Source of the DNA: Gorsachius magnificus
Taxonomy: Eukaryota; Chordata; Aves; Pelecaniformes; Ardeidae
NCBI GenBank assembly: GCA_034008185.1
Contig: CM067109.1
Span: 36,178,885-36,242,884 of the forward strand
Length of the DNA stretch: 64,000 nt
Direction: 5' to 3'
Under the pieces are notes generated by a model. It was not told where the DNA came from. It saw only the letters and a list, made by a program, of their open reading frames with translations, and made no database searches. Positions within the stretch are counted from its first letter, which is position 1, and each line of letters opens with the position of its first letter. Below are positions 47,230 through 58,017 of this stretch, in pieces. Position numbers and translations under genes: made by a program.

Positions 47230-48540
47230 ATGTTAAGGGTGATCCTGCTGACTACTCCAGATGTTAAGGGATGCTATGAGTGGCTGCCTCTTCCACTGGC
47301 CCAGGACCCTCCTGCCCAAGGCCTTGCTGGAGCCCAGCCCAGTGCCTGGGGAACTGGGGTCTCTGCCCAGGTTGAGGAACACAGCTGTGGCCTGTTTGCA
47401 GGTTCAACCAGTAGTGAAGCTGAGCACATATACCAGAGACATAGACTCACAGATGCCCCCACAGAGACGTGCAGAGGACACTGGCATAGCTGGTCACATG
47501 CGCTGCCACAGACAGGGCACTGCCTTCATCCACATGCAGGATGCACACAAACACAAGGACAGACAGCTAAGTCCCCTTCTCCTTGTGGGCTGGCAGAGAC
47601 AGAAGGTCACTCTTGCAAGCACACGCTCATGATCGTCTCCAGGTTCACAAGCACACACACATTCATGGATATCCCAAGTACCATCATGGCCCCTCTGCCC
47701 ACCCGGCACCCCTGCCCATGGATCCTGGGCCTCCTTACCCACCCCACAGGTCTCCAACTCACCAGCTGGTTCAGCTTGGCGCTCACTGCAGGCCACAGCC
47801 CACACTTGTCCCCCCCACTATCACAGACCCTGAGTTCACCCAATCCCCAGCCCAACCGAGATCCCCCTACTCGCCAGCTGGTCCAGCTTGAAGATTGCCA
47901 GCAAGTACACATCCCCTCGCCCATGCACAGCAGGTTTTTGGGAAGATACAAACACTCACCCCCTCCAGCAGCTGGCGCCAGGCACACAGGCTGTGACCTG
48001 CAGTCCTGCTCCAGCTGCCGATGCTGAGCCCCTCAGTCACACCGATCCCCCAGCAACTGTTTTTCAGGACACAAACTGTTCCCACCCCAGTGGCTGGAGG
48101 TTAATGACCCCCCTCGCTCCAGTCATGGCACTGAGAGCTCCCCACTTGCTCCAGCACCCAACACCATAGGCCAGGGGTGCCCAGACCCCCAGTCTGACTC
48201 CAGCAGCTGGCACCCACTCCTCTTACTGAGTCCCTGCAGCACTCACACACACGGGATAGAGGGTGAGACTACGCAAAGAGGTAGTTAAGAACAGGCTGCG
48301 GTGATCAGGCGCAGGGCTCAGCCAGACAAGCGTACTGACTGCCCACAGTTTACAGGTGACCAGCCCCTTTTGTACCCTTGTCTGTCTACCCCACTGCTTT
48401 GTTCCTCCCTGCCCTCTCTTCTCCTGCACACTGTCTCCTTGACTGGCATAGTCCCACTGACCCCTCCAACATCCTGGACCCTCGGGGTTTGCATCCTTAT
48501 CCGTCACAAAGTTCCAAGTTAGCTTGCAGTTTCTTGATAG
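47230..48540 (-). mobile_element. GC-rich island, possibly LTR and leader of an ERV, minus strand
   Basis: This 1.3-kb block is clearly richer in G+C than its surroundings and has long open frames on both strands (265 codons on +, 126 on -) because it lacks A/T-rich stops. On the minus strand there is a TATA-like GGTACAAAAGG (about 48,366-48,376). It is followed by a CG-containing stretch (TGATCACCGCAGCC, about 48,292-48,307) and degenerate GC-rich units sharing GCCAGCTGCTGGAG (about 48,201 and 47,970). This resembles LTR plus untranslated leader, but no gag, pol or poly(A) signal is seen. It could instead be a CpG-poor GC island or an unlisted repeat. Confidence 0.35.
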
Positions 48541-48545
48541 CCCTG

Positions 48546-48704
48546 GTGTGACTGACCAGGTTTGTTTCTTGTTATTGTCCTCAGTAATGCTGATTGCTCA
48601 GATTTTATGACTTTGATGGTCTCCCTTTCCTTATTGTCACAGCTGAGAAAATAAGCATTCTCACACTTCCACATATCCTTACTAATTAGTGTGACTGACC
48701 AGGT
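48546..48704. repeat. Two identical 16-bp direct repeats
   Basis: GTGTGACTGACCAGGT occurs at 48,546-48,561 and again at 48,689-48,704. They sit just beyond the GC island, on the side that would be U3 if the island is a minus-strand LTR, where duplicated enhancer motifs are common. Confidence 0.7.
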
Positions 48705-50519
48705 CTGGTCTTAGCATGACCTCCCTTATCATTTGCCAGTCAGGTTTCTGTCTCTGTATTCTTATTTATGGTTCCTTTGATCAGATACTCTTAAAGGAGC
48801 AGACACTCTCCTTCTGCATACCCTTACTCTGTAGTTGAATGTCACAGGAATTACCCCAGGGAGGTTTACCAAAACAAACTTACAGAGAATATTGTTAACT
48901 ACTAGCCTGAAAAAAAAAGAAAGGTAAAAAGATTGTAAAGCAATTGAAAATGAGTCATGGAACAGCTCTTTTCTGCTGTGTTAAAACCTTACTTCTCATT
49001 TTGTTTGGTAAAGCCAGATGTCTTCACTTCTACAAGTAATTTCATTTTGATAAGCTTTTAAGTTCACAGCTACCAAGACCTTGCTTTAATATAGACTGGG
49101 AAACTCAGATTGAGGGGAAAGGTCAGCTGGGTAATTTGGCAGTGATCAAAGCTTCATATATTTATTGCCTGCTTGCTCCAGTTCTATAATAAATGGTTCT
49201 TTTCAGATCTAACAAGCTTTTAGAGAGTGCAAAAATTCTCAAGCATTTTTTGTTTGTTTTGTAAAAGGTGAGACTTTAATTAAAAAAATCCTCTTTAACT
49301 GTAGTTAATTGGATACTAAGGTTTCCAGTGGAATAACTCATACAGCAGTTCCTTGACAGTGCAGTATTGAAAAATTGACAGGAATTGGCCTTTTGCTTTG
49401 CCTATGCTCCAGATCCAGTAAATACAAAATGAACTACCAGAGTATGCTTTCCTAGAGATGGTCTTAGATGACCCCATCTGGACAGCTGAGTAATGATCTT
49501 TGATATTTGTTTATCTGCATGAAGCTGGAAGAAAATGTCATCTTCCTTGTACAATCCTTGGAGGGGAAGATGTGTAATCTCAGTATTCTACCTGCTTCAA
49601 ATTGTTTTTCAGAAGGGAGCTGATGGGAACAGGATCTATGAATACAAAGGAGGCAGTGTTGCAAGAAAGGGCAAATTAAATGGGATCTACTGGAGTCTTG
49701 AAATGGTTAGAAACAAAGGGAATTTCAGCTCTGCTACTATCACAAGTGTTTGCCCTAGTCAGGAACATTTTGTAAGCATACAGCCTCATTTCTCTTCAGC
49801 CTTGGTGAGTCAAGCATGGGTCTTGTGCTTCACTCTGCCATGTTAACAGTAGAAGTGTACCAAGACATCCTGCTTCTCAGTCTTCTTAATGACATTATGC
49901 CAGGAAGAGAGGTTTTGTGAAAGAAACAATAAGTTAGCAACAGTGTCTCTTCCCCAAAAAACTCTTTTCAGAAATTCTGTCTGAACACAAGTGCTTGAAA
50001 AGTTTTGGGTGTCTGGAGGAGGGGCTACTAGCAAAGTTCTTAAATGAGTCAGTGTTTCTGGTTACTCCGTCTTCTCTTGGTGTGTCAGAGTAGCTGACAC
50101 AGAGTTTGGCCTGACTTTTGTGTGGATGAGTACAGGAGAAATTAAACAGCAGCAGCAGATCTGTGTTATCATGGTACATGAGGAGAAACTTTTTTCAATA
50201 TGTTCATTAATCAGGACTCACTTTAGTATCTCTGCAAAACTATCCCATTGTCTGACCAGAGGATTCAGCTGAAAAGACAAGAAGTATCAGCAAAGTTTAA
50301 TGACATACACCTGAGAGTTATGTTGTAGCAAATGTCATCAGCCTACATGTCTGTAGCTCTGCATCTCAGCAAAGTCCTAGGTGGGTGTGCCCAAGGATGG
50401 GAATGGCTGGCCTAGAACAACTCAGTGGTTCTGGTGGCTGTGAAAAGGTTTCACTTTAAGTATTCGCAAATGTGTTACTGAGGCTTATACTATAACATCT
50501 TCAATACTGACTGGGACTA
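48705..50519. other. Unique-looking DNA
   Basis: No gene or repeat family is recognisable. Open frames are at most 103 codons (49,535-49,846 on +). Confidence 0.55.
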
Positions 50520-50621
50520 AGGGGATAAGTGAATCCTCAGCAAGTTTTCAGACAATACAAAACTGGGAGGAGTGGCTGATACACCAGATGGTTGGGCTGC
50601 TATTCAGAGGGACCTTGACTT
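50520..50621 (+). mobile_element. Small CR1 RT scrap, + strand
   Basis: The + strand reads LSKFSDNTKLGGVADTPDG and AIQRDLD, the part of CR1 RT around the FADD box. The box has decayed to FSDN. Both ends are abrupt and the 3' end of the element is not here. Confidence 0.8.
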
Positions 50622-51180
50622 CCATGGGTGCTAATACAAGGGTGGCTTGTGTAGACCCTGTGTGAGCAACACCAACTCTTCTAAGTAGCAAGCTGGCTGC
50701 TTTTATATCAAGGCAGAAGCACAGAGCCTCATGCTGCCATTGCTTGTTTTCATCAGTGTTGAAAAACTCAGAAGTGAATGTAGATCAACCCAACAAGAGT
50801 GATAAGAAAAGGTTCTTCTCTGGTGACTGCAACTCTTAGTACAGGGCAAAAGCCATCATAGTTTGCTTCTCTTGCCCAGCTGTGCCAGGAGCTGTGTGAT
50901 CCTGTGTCATATGGCATATGAGAGTTTTCCTTTCACTACACAAAAGAGTTTTCTACAGAAACAGAGAAGACAGAAAAAGGGGAGGGATGCAGCAGAGCAT
51001 TATTTACAAATGTGGAGATGCACTGGCCCTGAACCTGCAATGAACTTCTAACATAAAACTACCTTCATGCATGCAGGTGATACACAGCCTACACAAATGG
51101 CACTGTGCGTGGCAAAACCAACAGGGTTAGTCATGGACCTCACAACATCAGGTTTAGGCAATTTGCCCATATTTACATGA
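50622..51180. other. Unique-looking DNA
   Basis: I see no feature here. It ends at the TSD of the next LTR. Confidence 0.55.
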
Positions 51181-51185
51181 CCAGT
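51181..51185. repeat. Target-site duplication CCAGT (left copy)
   Basis: It is identical to 51,749-51,753. Confidence 0.8.
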
Positions 51186-51748
51186 TGTAGTGGGTTAGCA
51201 CCAGTAAGCAGCTGACAGCCACTCATTCACTCCCCCTAAGTGGCATGTGGAAGAAAATCAGAAGGGTGAACATGAGAAAACTCATGGGTTGAGATAAAGG
51301 TATTTTAACAGGTAAAGCAAAATCTGTGTGTGCAATCAAAGCAAAATAAGGAATTCATTCACTATTTCCCATCAGGAGGCAGCTGTTCAGCCGTCTCCAG
51401 GAAAGCACATCTCACAGTTGCTTGGGGAGACAAACAACTTAACTCCAAACATCCCCACCTTTGTCCTTCTTTCCCCCAGTTTTTATTGCTGAATGTGATG
51501 TCATATGGCATGTGATATCCCTTTGGTCAGTTGGGGTCAGCTGTCACAGCTGTGTCCCCTCCCAGCTTCTTGTGCCCTCCCAGTGTAGCATGAGAAACAG
51601 AGAAGGTCTTGACACTGTGTGAGAGTTGTTCAGAAATACCTAAAACACCGCTATGTTATCAATACTTTTTTTGGTCACAAATCCAAAACATTGCACCATA
51701 CGAGCTGCTATGAGGAGAATTTATTTCATCCCACTCAAACCCAGTCCA
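51186..51748 (-). mobile_element. Solo LTR of avian ERV family (as at 34.6 kb), minus strand, with 5-bp TSD
   Basis: This 563-bp LTR runs on the minus strand from TGGACTGGG (51,748) to CACTACA (51,186), so it keeps the TG...CA ends. Perfect 5-bp repeats CCAGT (51,181-51,185 and 51,749-51,753) flank it. A TATA-like AATAAAAAC lies at about 51,480-51,490 on the minus strand, upstream of sequence shared with the 34.6-kb copy (CTCATGGGTTGAG, CAAAATAAGGAATTC). With no internal genes, it is a solo LTR. The 5-bp TSD points to an ERVL-like or class I element. Confidence 0.88.
51478..51492 (-). promoter_or_regulatory. LTR TATA-like element AATAAAAAC
   Basis: On the minus strand the motif is about 260 bases into the LTR, where the family's TATA box lies. 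The 34.6-kb copy has lost this segment. Activity is unknown. Confidence 0.45.
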
Positions 51749-51753
51749 CCAGT
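51749..51753. repeat. Target-site duplication CCAGT (right copy)
   Basis: It is the partner of 51,181-51,185. Together they set the LTR limits exactly. Confidence 0.8.
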
Positions 51754-54700
51754 AGTGGTAGCCTGGAATTCAGTCCAGGTATCAAGAATCCATGAACAGA
51801 GTTTTCTTGAAAGTACAGGCAGGCCTTCTCCCCTTTAACATCACCCTCAGGATGTGTTTCATTTTCTTACTTTAACTGTGAAAATTTTATCAGGTTTCTG
51901 CACATGCTTTAATGTATGCCTGGCGACAAGGTCTCCTGAGTTCAACAGGGACAGTTTCCTCTGTGGCACATAAATACACTGCTATTTCTTCCTTCTGGGT
52001 GCCTGGTGTGGTCTCACCACAGACTCAGGACTAACAGCCTAACTGGAAAACCTACTAGTAGATAGCTTTATCTAACAAATATTCAGAGTTGTGCCTGTGC
52101 CAGAAATAATCCACCCACAACTTTTTGGATCTATGGCAGATTGAAAGGAGGATTCACTAAACAAGGCTCTGCTTGTAGTGTGTGTTATTTGAATCCCTAT
52201 TATCCTGTCCACTGGCATTATTTTTTTGGTGTTGTTCCTCCCTGGCTGCTGCAGTTGTGAATTCCAGTTGAAGGGCTGCTGGTGAGGCAGATGGAGCAGT
52301 CCTGGATGTGGGAGTCAGGCAGTTTCCTGAGGATTACTACGACAGGTAGTTTAATGTATTTCCATTTCAGTAACATCAAAGGATTCAGCAATTCATTTCC
52401 TTCTTCCCCTGCTGTGGCTTCCATCCCTGAGAAAGGACAGGATCTAGTGCTAAGACTAGGTTTAACTTTTGATGTGACAGTGCAGAAATCTGTCCACAAC
52501 AGCCAAGATGTGCAACATCACATTTGATCTTAGTCATAACTTCAACTTCAGTTTTCTTAGGCCAAATTCTTTCCAAACTATGCTCCAGCCTCCCTTAAAA
52601 GACCCCAAAAGGCAGACTCCTCTCTACCTTTGACAAATTGGGTACTTTTTCTTAGAAAAGGGGAGAAAAAATAAGGCAATTTCTCATGGTAAATGTTTGA
52701 GGTTGAAGAACTGGTTTACCTCTACCTGCCTCCCCCCCACATGAAACATTCATCTTTCTTGGTTTCTTTTTTCCTCAAAAAAAAAAAAAAGGGACAAAAG
52801 ATGCATCATGCTATCTCCTTTCCCAAAGTATGGAAAAAATTTTTCAAGGGAAGAAGAAAAGGAGAACGATTCCTACAGAAAGTTCAATGTGCATATGGGG
52901 ATACAAATTTAACCAAAAAAGTCCCTGGAATTTCCTCATTTTAAATTTAAAAAATAGGACATTTTCAGTGGAGATTGGGGTAAGGGAAACCTGTGTCTGG
53001 AAATTTTGTGATAATTCCTCTTTTATACTTTATATCTTCTTATCTGGGTGCAGGAATGCACAGGTGAAAACATCACTGCAAATTCCAGTGAGGAGGGGGT
53101 GGTAACATGACAATCTGTAAGTGCTGTCATCCACCACCCCTTCCTGACACACTGACAAGAATGTCAGACCTGTCTGATTTCAGCTGACAGCTGAGAGAGA
53201 TTATCTTTCACCTATGCTGCTTTATGCACCGTAAAAGATGAGCACAATCAATCCAGAGCAAATAATCAATGTGCAATTTCAAACTTATCTTTCCTAAGAA
53301 GCACAGGGCTTAAAAATGAAAAGGGTAAAGAAAAAAATCCACAACAACCAAAACCCACATGGGAAGACACAGTTTGCTCACTGCAGGAGTTCAATCCTCC
53401 AAGCTTCTGGTAGTGATTTTGTTTGAGCATAATTGCTTTTGTGAACCAGGCAATCACATGATGCAATAATCAAAACAGTAAATCAGTTCAAGCAGCAATG
53501 TACCTTATAATTAAGCAATGCAAGTAATCAGCCTAAAATGGGGGCAACATGAAATTGTAGTGCCATCAAGCAATAACTCAATCATAGCTCTGTGTACGAT
53601 TTGGTAATCATGTGGAAAAGGTTGTTTAGTTATTAAGCCCCTCAATTTTGGTATTTCTAGTAAGAGCCAAGCAATTTTGAAATATCCTGTCTGAAGATGG
53701 AACTACTTTCCAGGTAAGTCTCAGGCCTTCTTCTACTGTTGAACTGGTAGAATATCCCCTGAAGTCTGATGAAAATTGCATTTCTCACAGTGTCCTTGTC
53801 TTTGCTGTGGAAGCCTTTATTCTAAAAGGAAGAACACTGTGTTCCTATCCTTTTTTCCTCTCTATAAGCTAATCTAGTCTCAGAAGTTTACAAAAGGGTC
53901 CTACCATTGCATTTTAGCAATCTTTCCTAGGAAAAAATATATCAAACTCTTACCTTTTGCTCCATGGAATCTCTTTACAAAAACAAAAGTGCTTTTGACT
54001 TCTTTGTGATCAAAGTAACCTCTTGTAAGATTAAGAGAAACATTTTGTGAAGCAAACTTTCTTTTGTGGTTGAAAATATTTTTTTTCTAGGAACTGGAAG
54101 CAGAAATGAGTAATAACTATCATCAGGTTTTGTCTGTAACATCTTCTGCCGAAGTCTTTGGTTTTCACATGGTTTGATAGAAATGTGTGAGGTTGAATAC
54201 CAAAAACAGTTTTCAGAAATTAAATTGCCACTATTTTTAATCAAAAACTTGTTTTGAAAAACTAAAATTGTGTTTGGTTCCTTATAGGTTTTTTTTTTAG
54301 TTTAACATTTCTTGAAGTCTTTTAAAACATGAGCAAAAATAGTTTGAATGAAAACTTGACAAAAACAAAGGAAAAAAGCACAACCATACTAAAGCAAGAA
54401 AGTCCTTCTACAGAAACTCTCATGACAAATACTACCACCCTGTGGGTTTTATTTCAACCCTGTTTTCTAAGGCTGGGGGTTAACACTGTTCTTGTAAGTT
54501 GCATTTATTTTGTTTGGAGTTAAGCTTTCATTAGTGTTTGCTTGGTAAATGCTGTTTCATTGATTTCAGTTTCTGCCTCCTGTGATATTTTAAGCTGCAG
54601 CTTCCATGAAGTCAGAAGAGCTCTTATCTCAGCTGCATCACAGGGAGTGCCCTTTTTAGCCAGCTAAATATATCACCATGACTTGAATTTTCATCTCAAA

Positions 54701-55444
54701 TTTGTGAATTGTATGGATGTGTTTCTACCTCCCCTCTGGATTGATGAACAACCGTGAAAGCTTGACCTTTACCTGCTGAATACTCATTTCATTCTAGTCT
54801 GAAAATAATTCAGTCCCAGAACTGTAATGAGGTTTCCCAAACCGGTTTGTCTGCTAACTACAAAGTTCTACCCTAAGCAGGGAGCCAAGGAGAGAACTGG
54901 TTATCAATTAACCATGACATTTCTGCTGTTTCCTGTCTCAAAGTGACTTGACATGTCCCACTAATCTTCTCTTTGGGTCTTCAGGAAGTCTACACCATAT
55001 TAGTCTGTACTTTTCCACTAATATGTACTGTAGGTGATAAATGTAACAAAAGCAATACCTTATGGAAGGGGGAGGGACTTTTATTTAAATATTCTCTAAG
55101 TAGGTTAAAGCTATGCACTTACATTTTCCTATCCAGGTGCCAGCACCAAGATGGATGTGCCCAGCTACTCTGACTGAGATCAGTTATGTATGACAAAGAT
55201 GACAATGGATGCTTGCTGCTGAGTCTTCATTGCATTTCTTGGGTTTGTCTTGATAGGCTCTTGGACGAACTCGGTTTTGGACAGGCCTTCCATACCCTTC
55301 AAGGAGTCATCAGCTATTCTGCATTGAGACTTGCTTACTTCCATCCTCCATGAATACTAAACAAGATAAACCCATTGTCCTTGTTTCCTGATTTTTAGAC
55401 CATTTTAAGAATACAGTCTGTCTTCTTGTTGAGGTAGGAGGAAG
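51754..55444. other. Unique-looking DNA
   Basis: No gene or transposon is recognisable. A14 at about 52,777 follows a T-rich run, and 54,285-54,300 has a T-rich tract ending TAG. The frame at 52,693-53,105 is split and unassigned. Confidence 0.55.
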
Positions 55445-55450
55445 AGGACC
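55445..55450. repeat. Target-site duplication AGGACC (left copy)
   Basis: It is identical to 55,758-55,763. Confidence 0.85.
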
Positions 55451-55665
55451 TGTGGAGGAGTGGCTGAGTGAGAATGGGCATGATTTAGTCCCATTTGACA
55501 GCCCCTGCTCTTAAACAGATGTGGGTGGAACTATGACCGGAAGAGAAGGTGAAGCCCCTCCGTCGGACAGATGATCCGTCCCAGTCACAGTAGCGATGTA
55601 GGTGTGTGTATAACGGTGTTCTACCAATCACAGTGTGACGTGTGTGTATGTTATTGTTTTCTGCC

Positions 55666-55672
55666 TATATAT
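55666..55672 (+). promoter_or_regulatory. TATA box of the ERVK-type LTR
   Basis: TATATAT lies 18 bases upstream of the AATAAA hexamer, the compact promoter/poly(A) layout seen in short class II LTRs. Confidence 0.65.
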
Positions 55673-55689
55673 GCTTTTGTTAGCTGCGC

Positions 55690-55695
55690 AATAAA
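55690..55695 (+). terminator. Poly(A) signal AATAAA of the ERVK-type LTR
   Basis: The hexamer is canonical, lies within the R region, and is followed by a CG-rich U5. Confidence 0.65.
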
Positions 55696-55757
55696 GGAGA
55701 ACGACCATACTCATATTGAGATTCATCGTTACTCGGGGTCCGTCTCCCACTCCGACA

Positions 55758-55763
55758 AGGACC
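55758..55763. repeat. Target-site duplication AGGACC (right copy)
   Basis: It is the partner of 55,445-55,450. Six bases is the duplication size of ERVK and alpharetrovirus integrases. Confidence 0.85.
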
Positions 55764-57004
55764 ATCATAGGATGCGCTATAACCATGTTGTGATCTTCCT
55801 ATTAAAAAAGGTGTCAGTGACGAGTTGTGGGCTGTGACCTTACAAGGGCTCTCACCTTCTGGGGTCAATGCAAAAGAAGAGCTACTGAACAGCAATGGGG
55901 TTGAGCAGTCATGCTAAAAACGATGTGCTTGGGAACATCCATTTAAAATCCAAGGGACACTAATGGAATGGTGTCTATATGGAGAGAAGTGGTTCACCTG
56001 AGGTCTTTCAGGATTTTTTTGTCAGAGGCAGGCAAGGAACCCAGACAGTCTTCACTACTCAATGTCGTCTGCTCTTCATGCAGACTGGAAACCAGCTACC
56101 TTGGTGTCTACAAAGCAAGACTGAAAGCAAAAGTCCTTAAGAGATTAAGGAGTGATGGTGTCTTGACTTCTGAGCATGCTGGAAGGCCATGACTGTCTGA
56201 TGTGATGACAAGGTGATTGTGGGGGAAAGAGAAGGGGAATAAATCCCCCTTATTCTTCCTGTTGAATTTACAGTGATGGAGCATGGTTATTAGTGTTGAA
56301 TCCTGAAGTGCCCCATAATCCGAAGCAGAGTCAGTTGAACTCTGACTGATACACATGAAATATTTGAAACTGATGCTCTAGAAAAAGTAAAGCTTCCTAG
56401 AGACACTGAGCTTCTAGAGACCAGCCAAATAAAGCAGCACATTTAATTGTGTGGACTAATGAGGAAATGATGAGGAACCTAAGGGCAAAGACTGGGGATT
56501 GTGGAAGAACACCGGGTGTGGGTGCTCCACTGCAGTCATTAGTACTTGGTGTTCACAACAGCCTGACTCAGTCCCCACGGACAAGATATGCAAAGGGCTC
56601 AAATGGAAAAAAGGTTATTCTGTTTCCCCAGGCTCCTTAGTCCTCTTGGTGGATTCACATATTTCTTTAGTACCCAAACTGTGGTCCAGGGCAGTAGCAG
56701 TCTAGCCACACACATATTTTCACATGCAACAATGGATGCAGTGGGCACCTCAGATTCCTCTTTCGCCATTGATTATGCTCTGGGTGCCAATGGGACAGTG
56801 GCAGACTGCCACCTCCCCTTTGTTTTGCACCGCTGGACTTTTCTTCATCTGGTGCACTCTGAAAATGCCTCCACTAGATCTACATTCCCTTCAGAAAATC
56901 TGGTAGCTCTCTTAGGAGGGCTTAAGTGCAAAATGACAACAGTCATATGCTGGCTCCAAGGATCCTGTGGAAAATATAGTCTTAAAGGTAATTTGGAGAC
57001 ATGC
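55764..57004. other. Unique-looking DNA with a 140-codon frame
   Basis: No gene is recognised. The + frame 56,588-57,010 (140 codons) is the longest here. It runs right up to the CR1 that follows and resembles no family I know. Confidence 0.5.
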
Positions 57005-58017
57005 CCATGAATAGGGGCTAGTTGGGATGTGAAGGTCAGGGGCAGCCTTGGCTACAGTGTCCATGAGGTGGTGAAAGATCCTGCAAGGAGGGAACAGGGT
57101 AAAAGGCAGAACCACAAACCTGGACTTCAGGACATCACACTTTAATGTCTTCAAAGAACTGCTTGGAAGAATCCCAAAAGATACGGCCCTAGAGAGAAGA
57201 GGGGCCCATGACAGCTGGTTGATGACAACAACAGTTGCAGAAATGGGCAGAGACAAACCTTATGAAGTTTAATAAAGGGAATTGTGAAGTTCTGCATCTG
57301 AAGAGTCAATAACCACAGGCACCAGTAAGCATCGGGGGCCAAACAGCTGGAACACAGCTCAGCAGAGAAGGATCCTGGGGTCCTGGTGGACCACAAGCTA
57401 GCAATGAGCTAGCAATCTGCCCTTGCAGCAAAGGTCAAGCAGCATCATGACCTGTATTAGAAAGAGCACTGCCAGCCTGTTAAGGGAGGTGATCCTTCAT
57501 CTCTGCTCAGCACCAGTGAGCCTGCATCTGGAGTGCTTGGTCCAGTGCTGGGCTTCCCCATACAAGAAAGTACATGTTCTTACCAGAGCAAACCCAGCAA
57601 AGAGCCATAGAGGTGACTAAAGCATATGCAGAGCAGCTGAAAGAGTGAGGACAGTTCAGCCTCCTCAGAGAAGGTTCAGGGGGATCTTATCAATTTTTAT
57701 AAATACCTTATGAGAGGGAATAAAGGAGGGGGAGTCAGGTGGTTATCAGTGGTACCCAGGGACAGGACAAGAGGCAGTAATCTCAAATTAAAGCACAAAA
57801 CTCCATCTCAACACAAGAAAATACTTTTTACCATGGGGGCAGTTGAACACTGGAACTAGTTGCCCAGAGATGTTGTAGAGTCTCCATCTGTGGAGATATT
57901 TGAAATATGACTGCACATAGTCCTGGGTAACCTAGTCTAGGTGATCCAGCTTGATCAGGTGGCTTGGACTAGATGATGTTAAGAGGTCCCTTCCAACCTA
58001 AATGCTTCTGTGATTCT
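57005..58017 (+). mobile_element. CR1 LINE, + strand, internally deleted, with 3' end
   Basis: The left part (57,030-57,222) corresponds to the region after the endonuclease motif (GSLGYSVHEVV; RTTNLDFRTSHFNVFKELL; RGAHDSWL). At about 57,222-57,232 it jumps to the late RT region (KWAETNLMKFNKGNCEVLHL, about 57,240-57,300), followed by REVILHLCSAPVSLHLECLVQCW (about 57,485-57,555), the degenerate C-terminus and a full 3' UTR. It ends with TCCCTTCCAACCTAAATGC and the CR1-type TTCTGTGATTCTCTG at 58,017. The linker end and the RT palm with its catalytic motifs are missing. Frames are broken in several places. Confidence 0.88.
57423..57620 (+). pseudogene. CR1 ORF2 RT thumb fragment
   Basis: The open part of the broken ORF2 reads CIRKSTASLLREVILHLCSAPVSLHLECLVQCWASPYKK, which matches position by position the block [29 protein letters not shown] in the 17-kb copy. 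It is followed by frameshifts. It lies downstream of the internal deletion, so no catalytic residues remain. Confidence 0.82.

Larger units (their letters stand above)
55451..55757 (+). mobile_element. Solo LTR of an ERVK-type (alpha/beta-retrovirus-like) element, + strand
   Basis: This 307-bp LTR starts TGTGGAGGAG and ends CTCCGACA. It is flanked by perfect 6-bp repeats AGGACC (55,445-55,450 and 55,758-55,763). It has a CCAAT-type motif (about 55,622-55,627), a TATA box TATATAT (55,666-55,672) and AATAAA (55,690-55,695) spaced as in a short retroviral promoter and poly(A) site. A CpG-bearing U5 follows. The 6-bp TSD and short length fit the class II (ERVK) group. Intact TSD, intact signals and many CpG dinucleotides suggest a fairly recent insertion. 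No internal region remains. Confidence 0.85.

Noticed and set aside
47230..48027. 265-codon frame on +
   Set aside because: It is the longest non-CR1 frame, but His/Pro/Ser/Thr-rich low-complexity composition, equally long frames on the opposite strand and the GC-rich context point to non-coding sequence.
34559..51753. The two same-family, same-strand LTRs at 34.6 and 51.2 kb as the ends of one provirus
   Set aside because: Each has its own different TSD (CCCTG/A and CCAGT), and the 16 kb between them contains no retroviral genes.
21052..51753. TSDs ACTGG (21 kb) and CCAGT (51 kb) are reverse complements
   Set aside because: With 5-bp sites and different LTR families this is easily coincidence. 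Integrase target preference is weak, so I draw no conclusion.
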